Part shown: positions 24,133 through 35,830 of the stretch, piece after piece
Numbering within the stretch: the first letter of the stretch is position 1
Layout: each line of letters opens with the position of its first letter
Assembly (NCBI RefSeq): GCF_022965805.1
Contig: NC_133110.1
Coordinates: forward strand, 35,712,317-35,776,316
Origin: Primulina eburnea
Lineage: Eukaryota; Streptophyta; Magnoliopsida; Lamiales; Gesneriaceae
Reading direction: 5' to 3'
Length of the DNA stretch: 64,000 bases
Position numbers and translations under genes: made by a program
The notes under the pieces: model-generated
What the model was told of the DNA's origin: nothing
Seen by the model: only the letters and a program-made list of their open reading frames with translations
Database searches by the model: none

Positions 24133-24952
24133 TCAGGGACCTCTCTGTGGACAAGCTTTAGCGAAATGTCCTTGTTGTTTACATATATTGCACCTACCAG
24201 TTACTCCCCGGCATTGCTCCGTGAGATGTCTCCCGCCACAAACTCTGCAATAGGTTCCAGTATAACTCGGGCTGGAACTACTAGAGCTAGAGGAACCACT
24301 CTCTAACTTCTTGAATGGCTTCTTTCGAGCTTTCAGCAATTCCTGCTTTCCACTCGTGCTACCGCGATCAAATCGGAGAGGGGATTGTTGTGTCTGGGGT
24401 TGTCACACACAACCTTCCTAGTTGTCTAATCAGACTCGTCTCCGCTCTCTTCGCTCTACTCAAGGCATCAGCAAAATGGTACGGTCGCTGTATATTCATC
24501 AATGCAACTATCTCCGAGTTCAATCCTCTAATGAACTGAGCCATTACAGCTTCATCATTCCCAGCTACATGAGGAGCAAAATGCAGTAGAGTAGAGAATT
24601 TATCAACATACCCTTCAATATTCAGTTGACCTTGGCTCAAATTCTCAAATTCTAATTTCTTGTCCTCTCGGTACGATCCTGCGAAGAATCTTCGATAAAA
24701 TTCAGCTTTAAAGACTTCCCATGTGATCACAGTACCACGTAGTTCTAATATTCCTTTGGTTGTAATCCACCAACTCCTGGCAGCCTCTCTTAACTGATGG
24801 GGCACCAGTTTAACTCTCTGTTCATCTGTACAATCAAGTAAATCGAACAGTATTTCTATGTCATCAAACCAGTTTTCACAACCTTCAGACGTCTCGATAC
24901 CACTCAGAATCGGCGGTTGCAATAACTGGAACTCTCCCAACTTTATTTCCAT
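24133..24952 (-). pseudogene. Family C gag with one frameshift
   Basis: The minus-strand frame from ATG at 24952 carries a retrotransposon gag core: LVPHQLREAARSWW, then WEVFKAEFYRRFF and the YVDKFSTLLHFAPHV block, with FIRGLNSEI. A one-base shift at about 24395 leads to a premature end at 24368. The other frame continues into a basic/serine stretch and two zinc-knuckle-like motifs, CRVCGGRHLTEQC and CNICKQQGHFAKAC, ending at 24133. The frame is also open for roughly 25 codons upstream of 24952, so the true start may lie further right. No pol follows. Confidence 0.8.
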
Positions 24953-25425
24953 CTGAGTTTCTGATACATCTATCTGATCAGACGAAGTATTACCCCTTTC
25001 TGGAATCCTTCTAGGAGGAGTATCTGATAATCACAGATATTAGTAGTAACAGGAGACAAATCCGTCTCAATCCCAATCTGATCAGCTTACCTCTGATCAA
25101 TAATTGGTTCTGATCCAGTTTCAAATAATACATATTACCAAATCAACTCAGATATTCAGGTAACATGTAGCTTCATATACAGTAAAAACATACTGAAATC
25201 TTAGCATATACAATGTAATTTCAACATTATATTCAATCATATGCCATATAAATCCAGGCAGTAACATATAATATCATGCTAGCATACACAATGTAATTCC
25301 ATTATAATCAATCACATGCTAGCAATCACATGCAAGGAAAGAAAACTCATTCTACCCCGCTCACTCTTCTCTATCTCAGTGCTAAGGAACCTATAGTTCA
25401 AGGACCTACAGCTCTGGAACCTAAT

Positions 25426-25437
25426 GCTCTGATACCA
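25426..25437 (-). other. Primer binding site of family C
   Basis: On the minus strand TGGTATCAGAGC, complementary to the 3' end of initiator tRNA-Met, begins five bases after the 5' LTR. Confidence 0.85.
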
Positions 25438-25442
25438 CCTGT

Positions 25443-27793
25443 TGTGGGGACCCGGACGTTAATCATGTTTTAAATCATAATTATTACTAATTAATCAATT
25501 AGTATAAAAAGGGTCTATAATCAATTAGTATAAACAGGGTCTACATTTTTTTAAAATGCAAAGCGGAAACGTAATGTAATTAAATTCAAATTACATATTA
25601 AACATATCATACAATTATTGTATACTCTACAATAATCCGACTAGATTCAACTACAAGTCAGTGCTAAATCCTAAGTTGCTTCAAAGCCCGGATCTCCACG
25701 CTATCTAATCCAGCCTCGTTCTCTTCTTGACCCTGATCCTAGCCCACCTGTTGCCATGCACATATACAAACAAGACAACAGCCGGATAACTCCGGTGAGA
25801 TATAAATATCCCAGTATAAATCATGTATACATGCAATCATATAAACAATATAAGAGCATATAACAGAAAATCATATCATATATCAAAATCATGATATGAA
25901 TCAATAACAAGAATGAATCACATTCTAAACATGTACCTTAATCAGGAACATAAATCAATATCAAGAATAAATCTATTCTAAGCATGTACCAATATCAGGA
26001 ACATAACTTAACATTCATCAATACAAATCGATATACTGTCACTCAACCTCGTGACTCTACTTTTTAGACTAGACTCAATCCTAGACTAGGAATCCCGATT
26101 TTCAGATGTGGTAATCCTATACCGAATTCCGTAATAGAAGGAACTCTGACCCTATTACTCGATATAACCACATATGGTGTTCCTATAGCGATTTAAGATA
26201 TAACCACTTATGGTGTTCCTATATCGAATCACGATATAACCAAATATGGTATTCCTATATCTATTTACGATATAACCACTTAGGGTGTTCCTATATCGAA
26301 TTACGATATAACCAAATATGGTGTTCCTATATCGAATTCCGTAATAGAAGAAATTCCAATTCTATTTACTCGATATAACCAAACATCCGGTGTCCTGATC
26401 TAACCGTCATGGAATGTAGCTCCATCGCTAACATCCTATCTTGAGATATCGTGCAATGTGCCCGTGGAGATACCACCACTATAAGGCACTTCTGTCACAA
26501 GATTACTCGTCTAACACCTGTCATCTATAATTCAAGAGAACAAGTATATCAATCAACTCAATGCAAATATCAATGCAATAAAGTAAAGTATGTGATTTAG
26601 AGAAACTCGAGTCAAACCTCACTCGAGTTGTGCAATCCCAACTCAACATTAATTTATACCTTTATCTTCTCGCTCAGAAGAAAAAGAAGAAGAAGTCCCG
26701 ACTCTATCTCGGTCCATTCTCAATCTGATAATGACAATTGAATAGGTATAATATCAATACACAACTCAATTCAATACCTGTTCTGATTAATATTCAAATC
26801 GAAATATACTCTGATCAATATCGAATCAACTGATGTTTCGACGGCATAACAATATAATCTGAATAACCCCGTCAATTCTGAACATCACACATATAATACT
26901 GGAACTCATAATCTGTGTTAATATAATTCATACTCTGAATACTAACACAATTCTGATATAGAATCTCAGTCAATATCTTTCAAAAATCATAACAATTACA
27001 TAAACAGTCTGTTCTTTAATCTGACTTCAATTCTATAATATTTACGGTAGCAGAAACATCATATCTGAATCATATTCGATTCTAGCAACATCATATTTTC
27101 AAAACATCTCAAAATGTAACAAAACTTACGTCCTTGTGTAGCTCGTAGCGAAAGGAGCACGATACTGCGTTCGGATTCGAATTCTGATAGACGGATCTTC
27201 CACAATCGCAAATCTAAAAGGCGTAAGGATTTTCTTTCAAAGTCTTCGCCCCTTTTGTCTGAATTCTGAGGAAATAACGTATCATTCTTCTGTATATATA
27301 CTGCATGCACTTCATGAAACGTGGCATCATTTTTCAAGCTACACGCATGACCGCGGGTGCAGTGTGTTCAGCAGCGCGGGTGCGCTCAAGCTTCGGCTGC
27401 TTTATAATTTTCAAAATCTTCGACCGCGGGTGCGCTACATACAAGACCACGGGTGCGGTGTCACTACCACGGGTGCGGTCCCTCTTGCACCGCGGGTGTG
27501 GTATCGCTTCGAATAAAATTTGCCAACTTTCTGTCCATGCACCGCGGGTGCGGTCTTTGTTGCACCGCGAGTGCGGTGTGGCTTCGACCTTTCTTACAAA
27601 AATCCACAATTGCATGACCGCGGGTGCACTCCTGTTCTGGGCACGGGTGCGGTCTTGTCTCAAATAAAAACTCTTATTTTCACATGTCTTTTCTACCCTC
27701 ATTGCATGTCATGCATTCTCATATCTTCCGAGTCTCACGTTAATAAAGATTAATAATCTTGGTTTATCAATTCTATAATTCCTGGGCATTACA
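25443..27793 (-). repeat. 5' LTR of family C (2351 bp)
   Basis: Collinear with the left LTR of this element and uninterrupted. It carries a small extra duplication (GGGTCTATAATCAATTAGTA region, 25510-25550), the 40 bp unit array (26161-26383), a TATA box (27293-27300) and, just upstream of it in the direction of transcription, the GC-rich ACCGCGGGTGCGGT array (27350-27655). Confidence 0.92.
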
Positions 27794-27992
27794 AATACAA
27801 TCTAAAATTTTGATATATGATAGTGAGTATTAGCCAAAAAAATTAATCGCATGCGTTGTAATTAAGAAAGTTTTTTAAAATTAGCAAAAAAATAGTTTTT
27901 ATAATTATATTATTTTTTCAATTTAAATATCTATTCTTTTTTCACTAATTTTTAATAATATCATCCCGTGCATTGCACATGTTAAATACTAG

Positions 27993-28110
27993 TTTTATAT
28001 AATATAACAATGTTCTAATCCGACCGTATGATTGAATCTGTCAGAGTAGTTGAACCACTATTTTAAAATTGACCGGTTCGATCACCGATATGGTTATAAA
28101 AACATAGATT
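27993..28110 (+). mobile_element. Right part of the foldback element split by Helitron 1
   Basis: Resumes directly after the Helitron CTAG/T junction and contains ATTGACCGGTTCGATC and ATGGTTATAAAAACAT, the inverted counterpart of the left end at 14730. Confidence 0.45.
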
Positions 28111-28814
28111 CAATCATTAAATATATCAAGTAATTTATTTTCATTTCAAAATTTCACCTAAAATTTTATTGCATTTCTTGGAATTTTTATTTGTATTAAC
28201 ACGATAGACAATTATTATGCGATATAGGAACTCGAACTAATGACATTTTAATTTGTAGCACACGAATAGGATGTGTCACTTGGTAGTATTTATGATGTAT
28301 TAATTTGCCATTTGATTTATTGTATGATTTTTATACTATAAATAAAATTGAACAAAAGCAACATCTTCTTCATGAAGGAAAGAACCTATCCAATCCCATT
28401 TTAAGTCAATGTCTCTTTTGAGGGATTTACTTTATCCTAAAGCTCTAGTCTTTTTCATTCTTTTTCGCTTTCAACCCTATCATTTTTTTTTAAATAAAAA
28501 TCAAGAAAATAAAGATATCACACATGATGCTTTATATATATTTATATTAATCCAACCTTATTTAAAATATTTATATACGTGGAGAAATTAGCTTTATGTG
28601 TCAGACATCCATAATTCGCATTTAATATCAAATTATCATTCCATTTGGTAATTATGACAGCAGTCTTTGGTAATGAAGCAGTCCAAGTTTTCAACCAACG
28701 CATTGATAATTGTGCTTTCACAATCCATGTGTTTGACCCTGAATTAGCACTTTATCGGATGAGAAATTAAGACATTTGTCATGCATATATGTTTGTTTTT
28801 TTAACTCAGAATGT
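28111..28814. other. AT-rich intergenic DNA, nothing recognised
   Basis: Only short frames without domains (for example plus 28409-28591) are present. Confidence 0.5.
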
Positions 28815-29106
28815 TAGGAATATAAACGAGTCAAACTAATTATGAATAGTTCGTAAGCGACTCGGTCAAGCTCGAGTCAAGTTTGAATAGCTCGACCGTT
28901 CACTCGAGTTGAGTTCAAGTTTAATTTTTGCCCATATAAATACAAAATTTAAACCTAAAAATCATGCTACAAACATTATAGAACTTTTTGAGGTTGAACT
29001 TCAATAACTCGATATTTTCACGGACCGAGCTTGAGCTTGAAATGAATAGTCAGTCGAGCTCGAGTTGTATGATTGTCGAGTTTGACTCGGTTCATTTGCA
29101 TCCCTA
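28815..29106. mobile_element. MITE-like repeat rich in CTCGAG words
   Basis: The left end TAGGAATATAAACGAGTCAAA mirrors the right end (reverse complement TAGGGATGCAAATGAACCGA). The interior has repeated GCTCGAG/ACTCGAG words typical of a common plant hAT-type MITE. A target duplication was not found. Confidence 0.5.
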
Positions 29107-29509
29107 CTAAATACAGTAAAAGATCGTGTTTTAATTGTATCGTTTAATTTCTTTACAATTTTAGTCATTAGAGTTGACGAGGCTCCAAACATGTCATTGC
29201 TCCGGGAAAAAAAATGATTAAAATTGCAAAACAAATTATTAAAATTATCATCCACTCATGGCAATTTCCTTTGTTGATTAGGATGAAATTAAAGTCGAAT
29301 AAAAAATAATATACCAATAGATTATTTATATTATTGACTCATAAATTCGAGTGGAGTGGGATGATAATTAATTAATTATACTTAGATATCTTTTTACAGA
29401 CAAACAATGTGCTTTCGGATTTAAAAAATTGTATGCAAATTACGGCGTGGACACAACATTTTTCTAAAGAAAAGTTTCCTAGAAAGAAAATAAGCCGTTA
29501 AAATACTCT

Positions 29510-29518
29510 TTTATATAG
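29510..29518 (+). promoter_or_regulatory. TATA box of the NAC gene
   Basis: TTTATATAG lies about 165 bp before the ATG at 29683, with pyrimidine-rich leader between them. Position and context fit a plant core promoter; inferred only. Confidence 0.5.
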
Positions 29519-29682
29519 AACCCCCGAGTGTAGAACTCTCCGTGCACGTCCACCCTTACTCTTTAAGTCTCAGTTTCATTTAAATTCCTTGCTGTGTTTG
29601 CCACATTCATCATCAGATTCATAATTTTTTTTCTACATTTCGTAGAAATCTTCTATAATCGTCTTTTGGAGGGAATTCGTCG

Positions 29683-30556
29683 ATGACGGACAAGTTTAGC
29701 TTCGTTAAAGATGGAGTTATCAGCAAATTGCCTCCCGGATTCCGGTTCCAGCCGACGGATAAGGAGATCGTCTTTCAGTACTTGGCCCGGAAAATATTTT
29801 CATATCCACTGCCTGCTTCAATCATTCCAGAAATCGCCATTTCGGGTTCTGGTCCCTGGAGTTTTCCAGCAGGTAGTTTATCATATCTTTTCCCTACCTT
29901 TTCAGCATTCTTGATTCTGTACTACACATGCATATGCAATAGGGTTTTCTGTAATTAGTTCTTTATTTGTTTTTATAGGCGATTCGGATCAAGAAAGGTA
30001 CTTTTTCATCAACAAGGCCAACTATGGAAACCAGAAACGAATCGTAATACCAACTCGTGCTGGTTTCTGGAGGGCCATTGGTCCGGAGAAACGAATAGTT
30101 TGCTCGAAAACGATGCCACTAGTCGGGATCAAGAGGACGCTGGTGTTCTACGAGGGGAAGAACACTCGAGTCGCGAGAACTGATTGGATCATGCACGAAT
30201 ACTATATTACTGCCCTTGCAACAGCAGCTAGTACAATCCAGCAGAAGAAGAAAATTTCTCTGGTATGATTATTTCTATATGTTTTTCGGTTTTCCAAATT
30301 CTTGTATAGTTTTCTTGGTACTCATCGGATCTTGATTCTATATATATAGTTGCAGGGATCTTTAATTCCAATAGGAAACTGGATTTTGTGCCATTTGTCT
30401 ACGAAGAAAACAAGTGATCATAAGGGAAAAATCGATTACAGCGCGGGACTTGGGAGTTATAGTTCTTCTTCGTCATCTTCTTCAGTGGATTCTGATTCTT
30501 CTAGCATTCTAACTGAGGTCTCTTCAGATATTGTCTCCAATGATGAAACTAATTAG
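29683..30556 (+). CDS. NAC-domain transcription factor, VNI2/NAC083-like, three exons
   Basis: Exons are 29683-29872, 29979-30262 and 30350-30556, with GT-AG introns in phase 1 and phase 0, giving about 226 residues (224 if acceptor 30355 is used). Subdomain A is LPPGFRFQPTDKE (16-28), followed by PLPASIIPE, which with the start FSFVKDGV points to the NAC083/VNI2 group of nuclear regulators of xylem and senescence. Subdomain C reads AGFWRAIGPEKRIV where most NACs have GYWKATG; subdomain D has VGIKRTLVFYEGK and TDWIMHEYYI; the domain ends IPIGNWILCHL. A short serine-rich acidic tail follows, so the activation region is small. Reading frame and splice sites are intact. Changes in the DNA-contacting WKATG block leave its binding activity uncertain. 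Confidence 0.88.
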
Positions 30557-30922
30557 TAGCAAGAATTTAATGTACTTCATTTCCCATCTTTTTTATAGAT
30601 TATTCAAAGTTATTGATCAGTAGTTACATTTCTTCAAGATGAGATTTATAAAATGTATTTAATGCATCACAGCACCACCTGAACTTGGTTCACGAGGGCT
30701 GGTGCAGAATTATCATCAATGAAACCAACATTTCGGAGTATTCAATGAACCGTTGGACTCCATCGCTACGTCGATTAGCTCGACTCTAAGTGCACCACAT
30801 TTTGCTGGCTGAGAGTTTGATGGGTTGATCTCGTTCAAAATTAAATTGGTTACGCATCTATAGAATTATAAAAAACATCGTTTGGAGCTAATATTGAAAT
30901 TCAACATTTTTTTTTCATCATC

Positions 30923-31290
30923 TTGGCTCAAGTTTTATAATTATTTGAGTTAAAAAAATAGCTATGTTGTCAGTATCATCCAATCATTCATCATCATCTC
31001 ACGAGCCAAACGGTACACCAGATTTAGATGAATTGTGAGAGATGTGGCTAAATAAACATACATGATGAGGGTTCTTTTGATAGCATAGATGTGAGAGAGG
31101 TCACTGCATCATCTAGTATTTCGCTCAAGTTTTACAATAATTCGAGTTAAAAATTAGTTATGTTTTTGGTATCATCTCATCATTCGTCATTTCATCTCAT
31201 GAAGTCAAGCCGTATATCAATACTTGGATCAAATCGGGAAAGAACATTGTGAGAGAGATGTTGTTGAATAATTATAGATGAATGGTTCTT
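30923..31290 (+). repeat. Diverged tandem duplication (unit about 200 bp)
   Basis: CTCAAGTTTTATAATTATTT with the following GTATCATCCAATCATTC (30928 onward) is repeated as CTCAAGTTTTACAATAATTC and GTATCATCTCATCATTC (31127 onward). Both units share a GTGAGAGAGATG-like tail. Non-coding. Confidence 0.6.
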
Positions 31291-31453
31291 CTGAAATTAG
31301 AGAGCTAAACCTAGCTTTTCTATATAACCTAAATCGATTTAAGCTCGAATGAGCCTTTATACAACCACACTTTTAAAATTTAAATGAGATCAAAATTTGT
31401 AAATGCATGTGCTAGCTAGCGATATAAAATAAATAAAGGATAGGACTTTTCAC

Positions 31454-32619
31454 TGTGAGAACCCGAATTTCCAGCAGCGAGCATTTTTGCAGAAGCTATC
31501 AATATTCAGCAGCAATGCAAAATTTCCAGCAGAAGCTAATATTTCAGAAATGGGTCTTTTCCAGCCGACAAAATCCAGCAGACAGAATCCAGCAACAGAA
31601 GAGTTCAGTAGCGAGATTCCAGCAGATAGCTACTGATTCTGCTCAAGACTTTTAACTGAAGCATTTAACATGAAATAAAGGCTGTTGATGCCAGATTATG
31701 GTCATTAATTGGAAGGATAACAGTCAGATTTTGGCCTACAAATAGCACCCTCAACCTCTGAATTGGGTTACACAAATCTTGAGATTATCACCTGAATTTT
31801 CGAGCTAAGAGAGTGCTTATTTTCGAGCATTAAAATCCAGTAGAAAGAGCAACCAGATTCCAGAAGACTGCAACCGAAACTTTCAAGCAAATTATTACTG
31901 TAAGTGAGCTTATGTATAAATATCTTGAAATCAGTTTGATAATTCTGTTTTTAAAGCACAGTTTCTGTATGTTTGATATCTGATTTTTGAAGCACTGAAA
32001 CCACCTAGTGAACTAATGGTAGGAATATATATTCTGAACATCTCTGAATTCTGATTTCTGATTCTTGCCTCACCCCTTAGAGGAGAGAACATATAGGGGA
32101 CTGATATCAGTTTAGCCATGAAATTCACTAACATGCTCAGTGCTTACTAATTCTGATTTCTGAATTCTGATTTCTGTTATGAAAATAAGAGGTTTCTGTA
32201 TATTATTGTATTACTGTTTTTGTTGAAAACGCTTTCGAAAACTGGGAGTTATACCCGCCCCTGCTTACTGAAGTAACAATCATATCACTCACCCACCAAA
32301 CCCATCTCAGATAAGAACGAGGAAGAAATATTAGAAGAAGAAGAAGAGAGCAGATCCAGTTCTGGGGCTGGTGAAGAAGACTATTGTTCTCAGTTTATGT
32401 TTATGTTAATTCCGCCGCGTCTGTTAAGACACTGTTATGTCTGGTTTTACATTTCCACTGTAAAGCATTAGTATTCGAATTCCAACAGACAATTGATTTA
32501 TTCCGTATTATGAATAAAAAGGCTGGTTTCTGAATTTTGTACTTCTGAGGCTTGTTGTTTTTGAATGTAAATTTGAGAGCAACGCCGGTGTCAACCAACC
32601 CCCGTTCCGGGGCGTGACA
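31454..32619 (+). mobile_element. Solo LTR (1166 bp) with TSD TTCAC
   Basis: Starts TGTGAGAACCCGAATTTCC and ends GGGGCGTGACA. Perfect 5 bp repeats TTCAC flank it (31449-31453, 32620-32624). No PBS, PPT or interior is present, so the body was lost by LTR-LTR recombination. Its left part repeats TCCAGCAG words. Family unassigned, probably gypsy. Confidence 0.9.
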
Positions 32620-32624
32620 TTCAC

Positions 32625-33443
32625 CATTTTGATCTCTCTCTTCCTAATACCTATTTGCATCTTCAAACTCAACCTAGGTCTTGTTTCCTATCTCCTCTTC
32701 ACTAACAATGTCGGCCTCGGGGCCGATCATCGTCCTCCCCGAAGATGCGAGCGATGAGCTTTTTTTCACATATTCCATTCTTATTTATGATATCAATCCC
32801 GTTACTATATATATATTTATATTATGTAGACCCTATCTTTATATTATGTAGACCCAATTTTCTTTGTGTATTTATTATATTTTCTACTAATAAAAATGTC
32901 ATCCTTGTTTTTTCTTTAATATAAAAAGAGAGAGAGAGAGTAAATGATAATAAAGTTTTACAACAGTGAGCTGCAACTAAGTCAACTTTGAACCAAAGTA
33001 AAGTGGCCGGAGAAAACCTAAAGGCTATATGTATAATGAATCTGCTGACTTTTGCGTAAAAAAAGAAAAAACAATTTGGGAAATAAATTAATCAGAGGTT
33101 GTATCAACAGCAAGCAAAGTATATATACTATTCACAACCAACTAACATATATACGTATATGTATGTGTATATATGTTTTTTAAAAAAAAACATCTCTTTT
33201 TGAAGTGGATGAACTGCAGAAATAATGTTTGCACGTTCACCCCTTTTAATCAAACTACTTTTCTTTAACATGTGAAATTCTTAATCAAGGTATCATTCTC
33301 ATGGTTTGGAGAACTAAAAACTCGTAATTAATTTGAAACGTGATACCATTTAAACTTGACCGTTTCAATTTTAATTAACTTTTTTTTACTTTTTCAGACT
33401 TTCAGTAACGCGCGAAAGAATATATGACTCGGGAAAAAAATTC

Positions 33444-33512
<69 letters not shown>

Positions 33513-33649
33513 TTTAATTATATTTTTGAGTTGAGATAAAAATGGCACTTTATATTTGAAAGGGCAATAACCAAGTAGAATTATATTTTTTTTCTAAAAA
33601 GAAAAATATTGTAGTGACGTTAATATCTGAGTCAGTTTTGTTCTTTTTA
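32625..33649. other. Intergenic DNA with simple repeats
   Basis: No gene seen. Contains a small GC-rich island (TCGGCCTCGGGGCCGA at about 32710), a (GA)n run at 32926-32940 and a (TA)n run of about 60 bp at 33448-33507. Confidence 0.5.
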
Positions 33650-34396
33650 CTAGTATTTAACATATGCGATGCACGTGATGATATTATTAAAAATTATTGA
33701 AAATTAATAGACATTTAAATTGAAAAAATAATATAATTATAAAAATATTTTTCGCTAATTTTAAAAAACTTTCTTAAATACAACGCATGTCGATTCATTT
33801 TATTGGCTAATAATCACTATCATATATCAAAAATTTAGATTGTGTTAGCATATATCAATGACATGATGCTTATTGTGTTTAGTGTATTGATCTCGACCAC
33901 CAACCTTAATACATATTTAATTCTTTAATTTTTAGAAGCTATATATTATTATTATTTTAACATGTGATAAAAAAAAATTTTGTATCAAATTCAATAAAAT
34001 TAATGATAAATACTTTTTCTAAAATTCAATACTTTCATCGAAATTCAAATTCATAAACAATTTTGTGACATTACACGTGTTTGACACATTTGAATGATAG
34101 CAATAATTGTTTCATCAATATCTTTATCCAAATGGGTTGTAATTTTATCTACAAAATCTCTTCATAATATACACAACAGCCTATTATTCATAAAGAAAAT
34201 TGAAATATGCGATTATAAATAAATTATGTATAAATCAGAAAAGTTATTTTATTAACATTTACTATATGTATTCCAAAATAATACCAATAAATTTTATAAT
34301 GTGTCTTATAATAAGATGCATACTTTCTTTAGAATTTGTTTAATCATTTCCATTAGTGGACATTTTATACTATCATGTATCCGTGAACTTTGTAAT

Positions 34397-35704
34397 TGTA
34401 GTGACCCGTTCCAGAATCACCTACTAATCAGAACTTAAGCATGCAAAATTAACATTTAAAACTGAATCAGGTAATACAGCGGAAAAACAGTAATACAACC
34501 CAATCGAATCTGTAAGTACAAAATACTTAAACAACCAGATCGAACTAAATACCAAGAACGAATACCGATAACTACAAGTCAACCTCTGCCATCTCCCTGT
34601 CCACTCCCTCCTGGACCGTCCAACCTGAGACCTGCCCCATCGAATAGGGTGTCCAAAACAGAGATAAACCGAGGACGTGAGCATAAAACGCTCAGCACCG
34701 AAAGCATGAGTATACAAGCCTATATGAAATGCACATGCTATGATATGATACCAGGGTAGTCAAGAAACAGGAGTCACAAAAGATCTCAATATGCTCAGTC
34801 TAGAGGCGCCAAGTGGATAGTGCCGCGCGGTACTCCTCTGGGTCACTGCATCCACTACAAGATCAGACGTGGACCTAAAATGTCCCGGATCACCGAAGCC
34901 CTCCGGACCCGTCGGCCACTGTGTACTCTCGGTGTCCATGCGTCCACAAGACAGGGCTGAGCGGCCCCACAAGATATAGCTTATCTCGAAAGAGATACAG
35001 CTCAACAATAAAGGCTATCTCGAAAGAGATACGGCTCAAGATGAAATGTAACATGCAGCAATAAGCGTGACATAATAGCATGCATCATATGACATATATC
35101 AATGCAGCAAGTAATCATGCAACACATATAAGAATGTATACTCAACCAGGATATCTCGGATAGTACTTTCGTACCTCAAACCAGTAGATCCTAGCAATCA
35201 GCCCTAGAATCAAGCCTGCGTCCGTAGTCAGCCCACTGATGCCGCTAGCTCCCAACTAGAGCACAACTCCGCTACAAAACCAGTAGCTCCCCGCTAGTGC
35301 CTAAACCTCGGGAAAAGACTAGAAACCCATCAGAAACGACTAAAACGCTCTGGAACACTCGGAATTGGCGAGTAACAAATGAAGCCTCACGCCTCTATTT
35401 ATAGACAACGATCGGTAGATCCGACCCACTTCGGACGATCCGATCCGGCACACTTCGGACGATCCGAACCCTGATCGGACGATCCGAATCCTGCATGTCT
35501 TCCACGTGTCCAGCCACCTGTCTTCGGACGATCCGAACCCTGATCGGACGATCCGAACCTTGCATGTCTTCCACGTGTCCAGCCACCTGTCTTCGGACGA
35601 TCCGAACCCTGATCGGACGATCCGAACCCTGATCGGTCCTTCCGATCACAACGAAATAATATTTAATCCAATAATTAACTCAAATTAGGCATCGGGATAC
35701 TACA
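34397..35704 (-). repeat. Family B LTR 1 (1308 bp)
   Basis: In minus sense starts TGTAGTATCCCGATGCC and ends GGGTCACTACA. The TATA box TATAAATA lies at 35403-35396. Upstream of it (35410-35645) is a tandem array built on TTCGGACGATCCGAA. The PPT (GGGGGGAGAA in minus sense) abuts its right edge. Confidence 0.93.
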
Positions 35705-35830
35705 TTCTCCCCCCTAAAAAGGATTTCGTCCGCGAAATCGAGTCTGAAAAATGACAATTTTGAACAACAATACATTCAACTTAAGAATGAATTACAACTG
35801 AAATTACAATCATAACTGAAAATACTACAA

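Larger units (their letters stand above)
16866..27793 (-). mobile_element. Gag-only Ty3/gypsy element (family C), TSD AATAC
   Basis: The element starts TGTGGGGACC and ends GGGCATTACA on the plus strand, flanked by the perfect 5 bp repeat AATAC (16861-16865, 27794-27798). The uninterrupted site survives in Helitron 2 (reverse complement GCTAACACAATC). The element runs minus: 5' LTR at right, PBS, gag, about 2 kb with no recognisable pol, PPT, 3' LTR at left. Its 3' LTR was later split by the short element at 18779-21669. With no protease, RT or integrase it must have moved in trans. Confidence 0.9.
15090..27992 (+). mobile_element. Helitron 1, non-autonomous, split by a 10.9 kb LTR element
   Basis: The 5' end is the (TA)n-AAAAGCAGAGTTTTTGTC type at 15100-15140, typical of plant Helitrons. 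The 3' end is CTAG (27989-27992) followed by host T. A decayed hairpin (CCCGTGCATTGCACATG) starts at 27965, a dozen or so bases before the CTAG. Sequence 15090-16865 and 27799-27992 matches, in reverse, Helitron 2 at 33650-34396 and 49139-50345. No Rep/helicase gene is present. The exact 5' terminus is uncertain because TC has mutated. Rolling-circle elements of this kind insert between A and T. Confidence 0.8.

Noticed and set aside
27350..27655. Spaced GC-rich repeats resembling a CRISPR array
   Set aside because: Irregular spacing, imperfect units, inside an LTR of a plant element.
34424..35081. Recurrent minus-strand frames of 63-97 codons in each family B LTR
   Set aside because: LTR sequence; the apparent conservation reflects recent copies and not coding selection.
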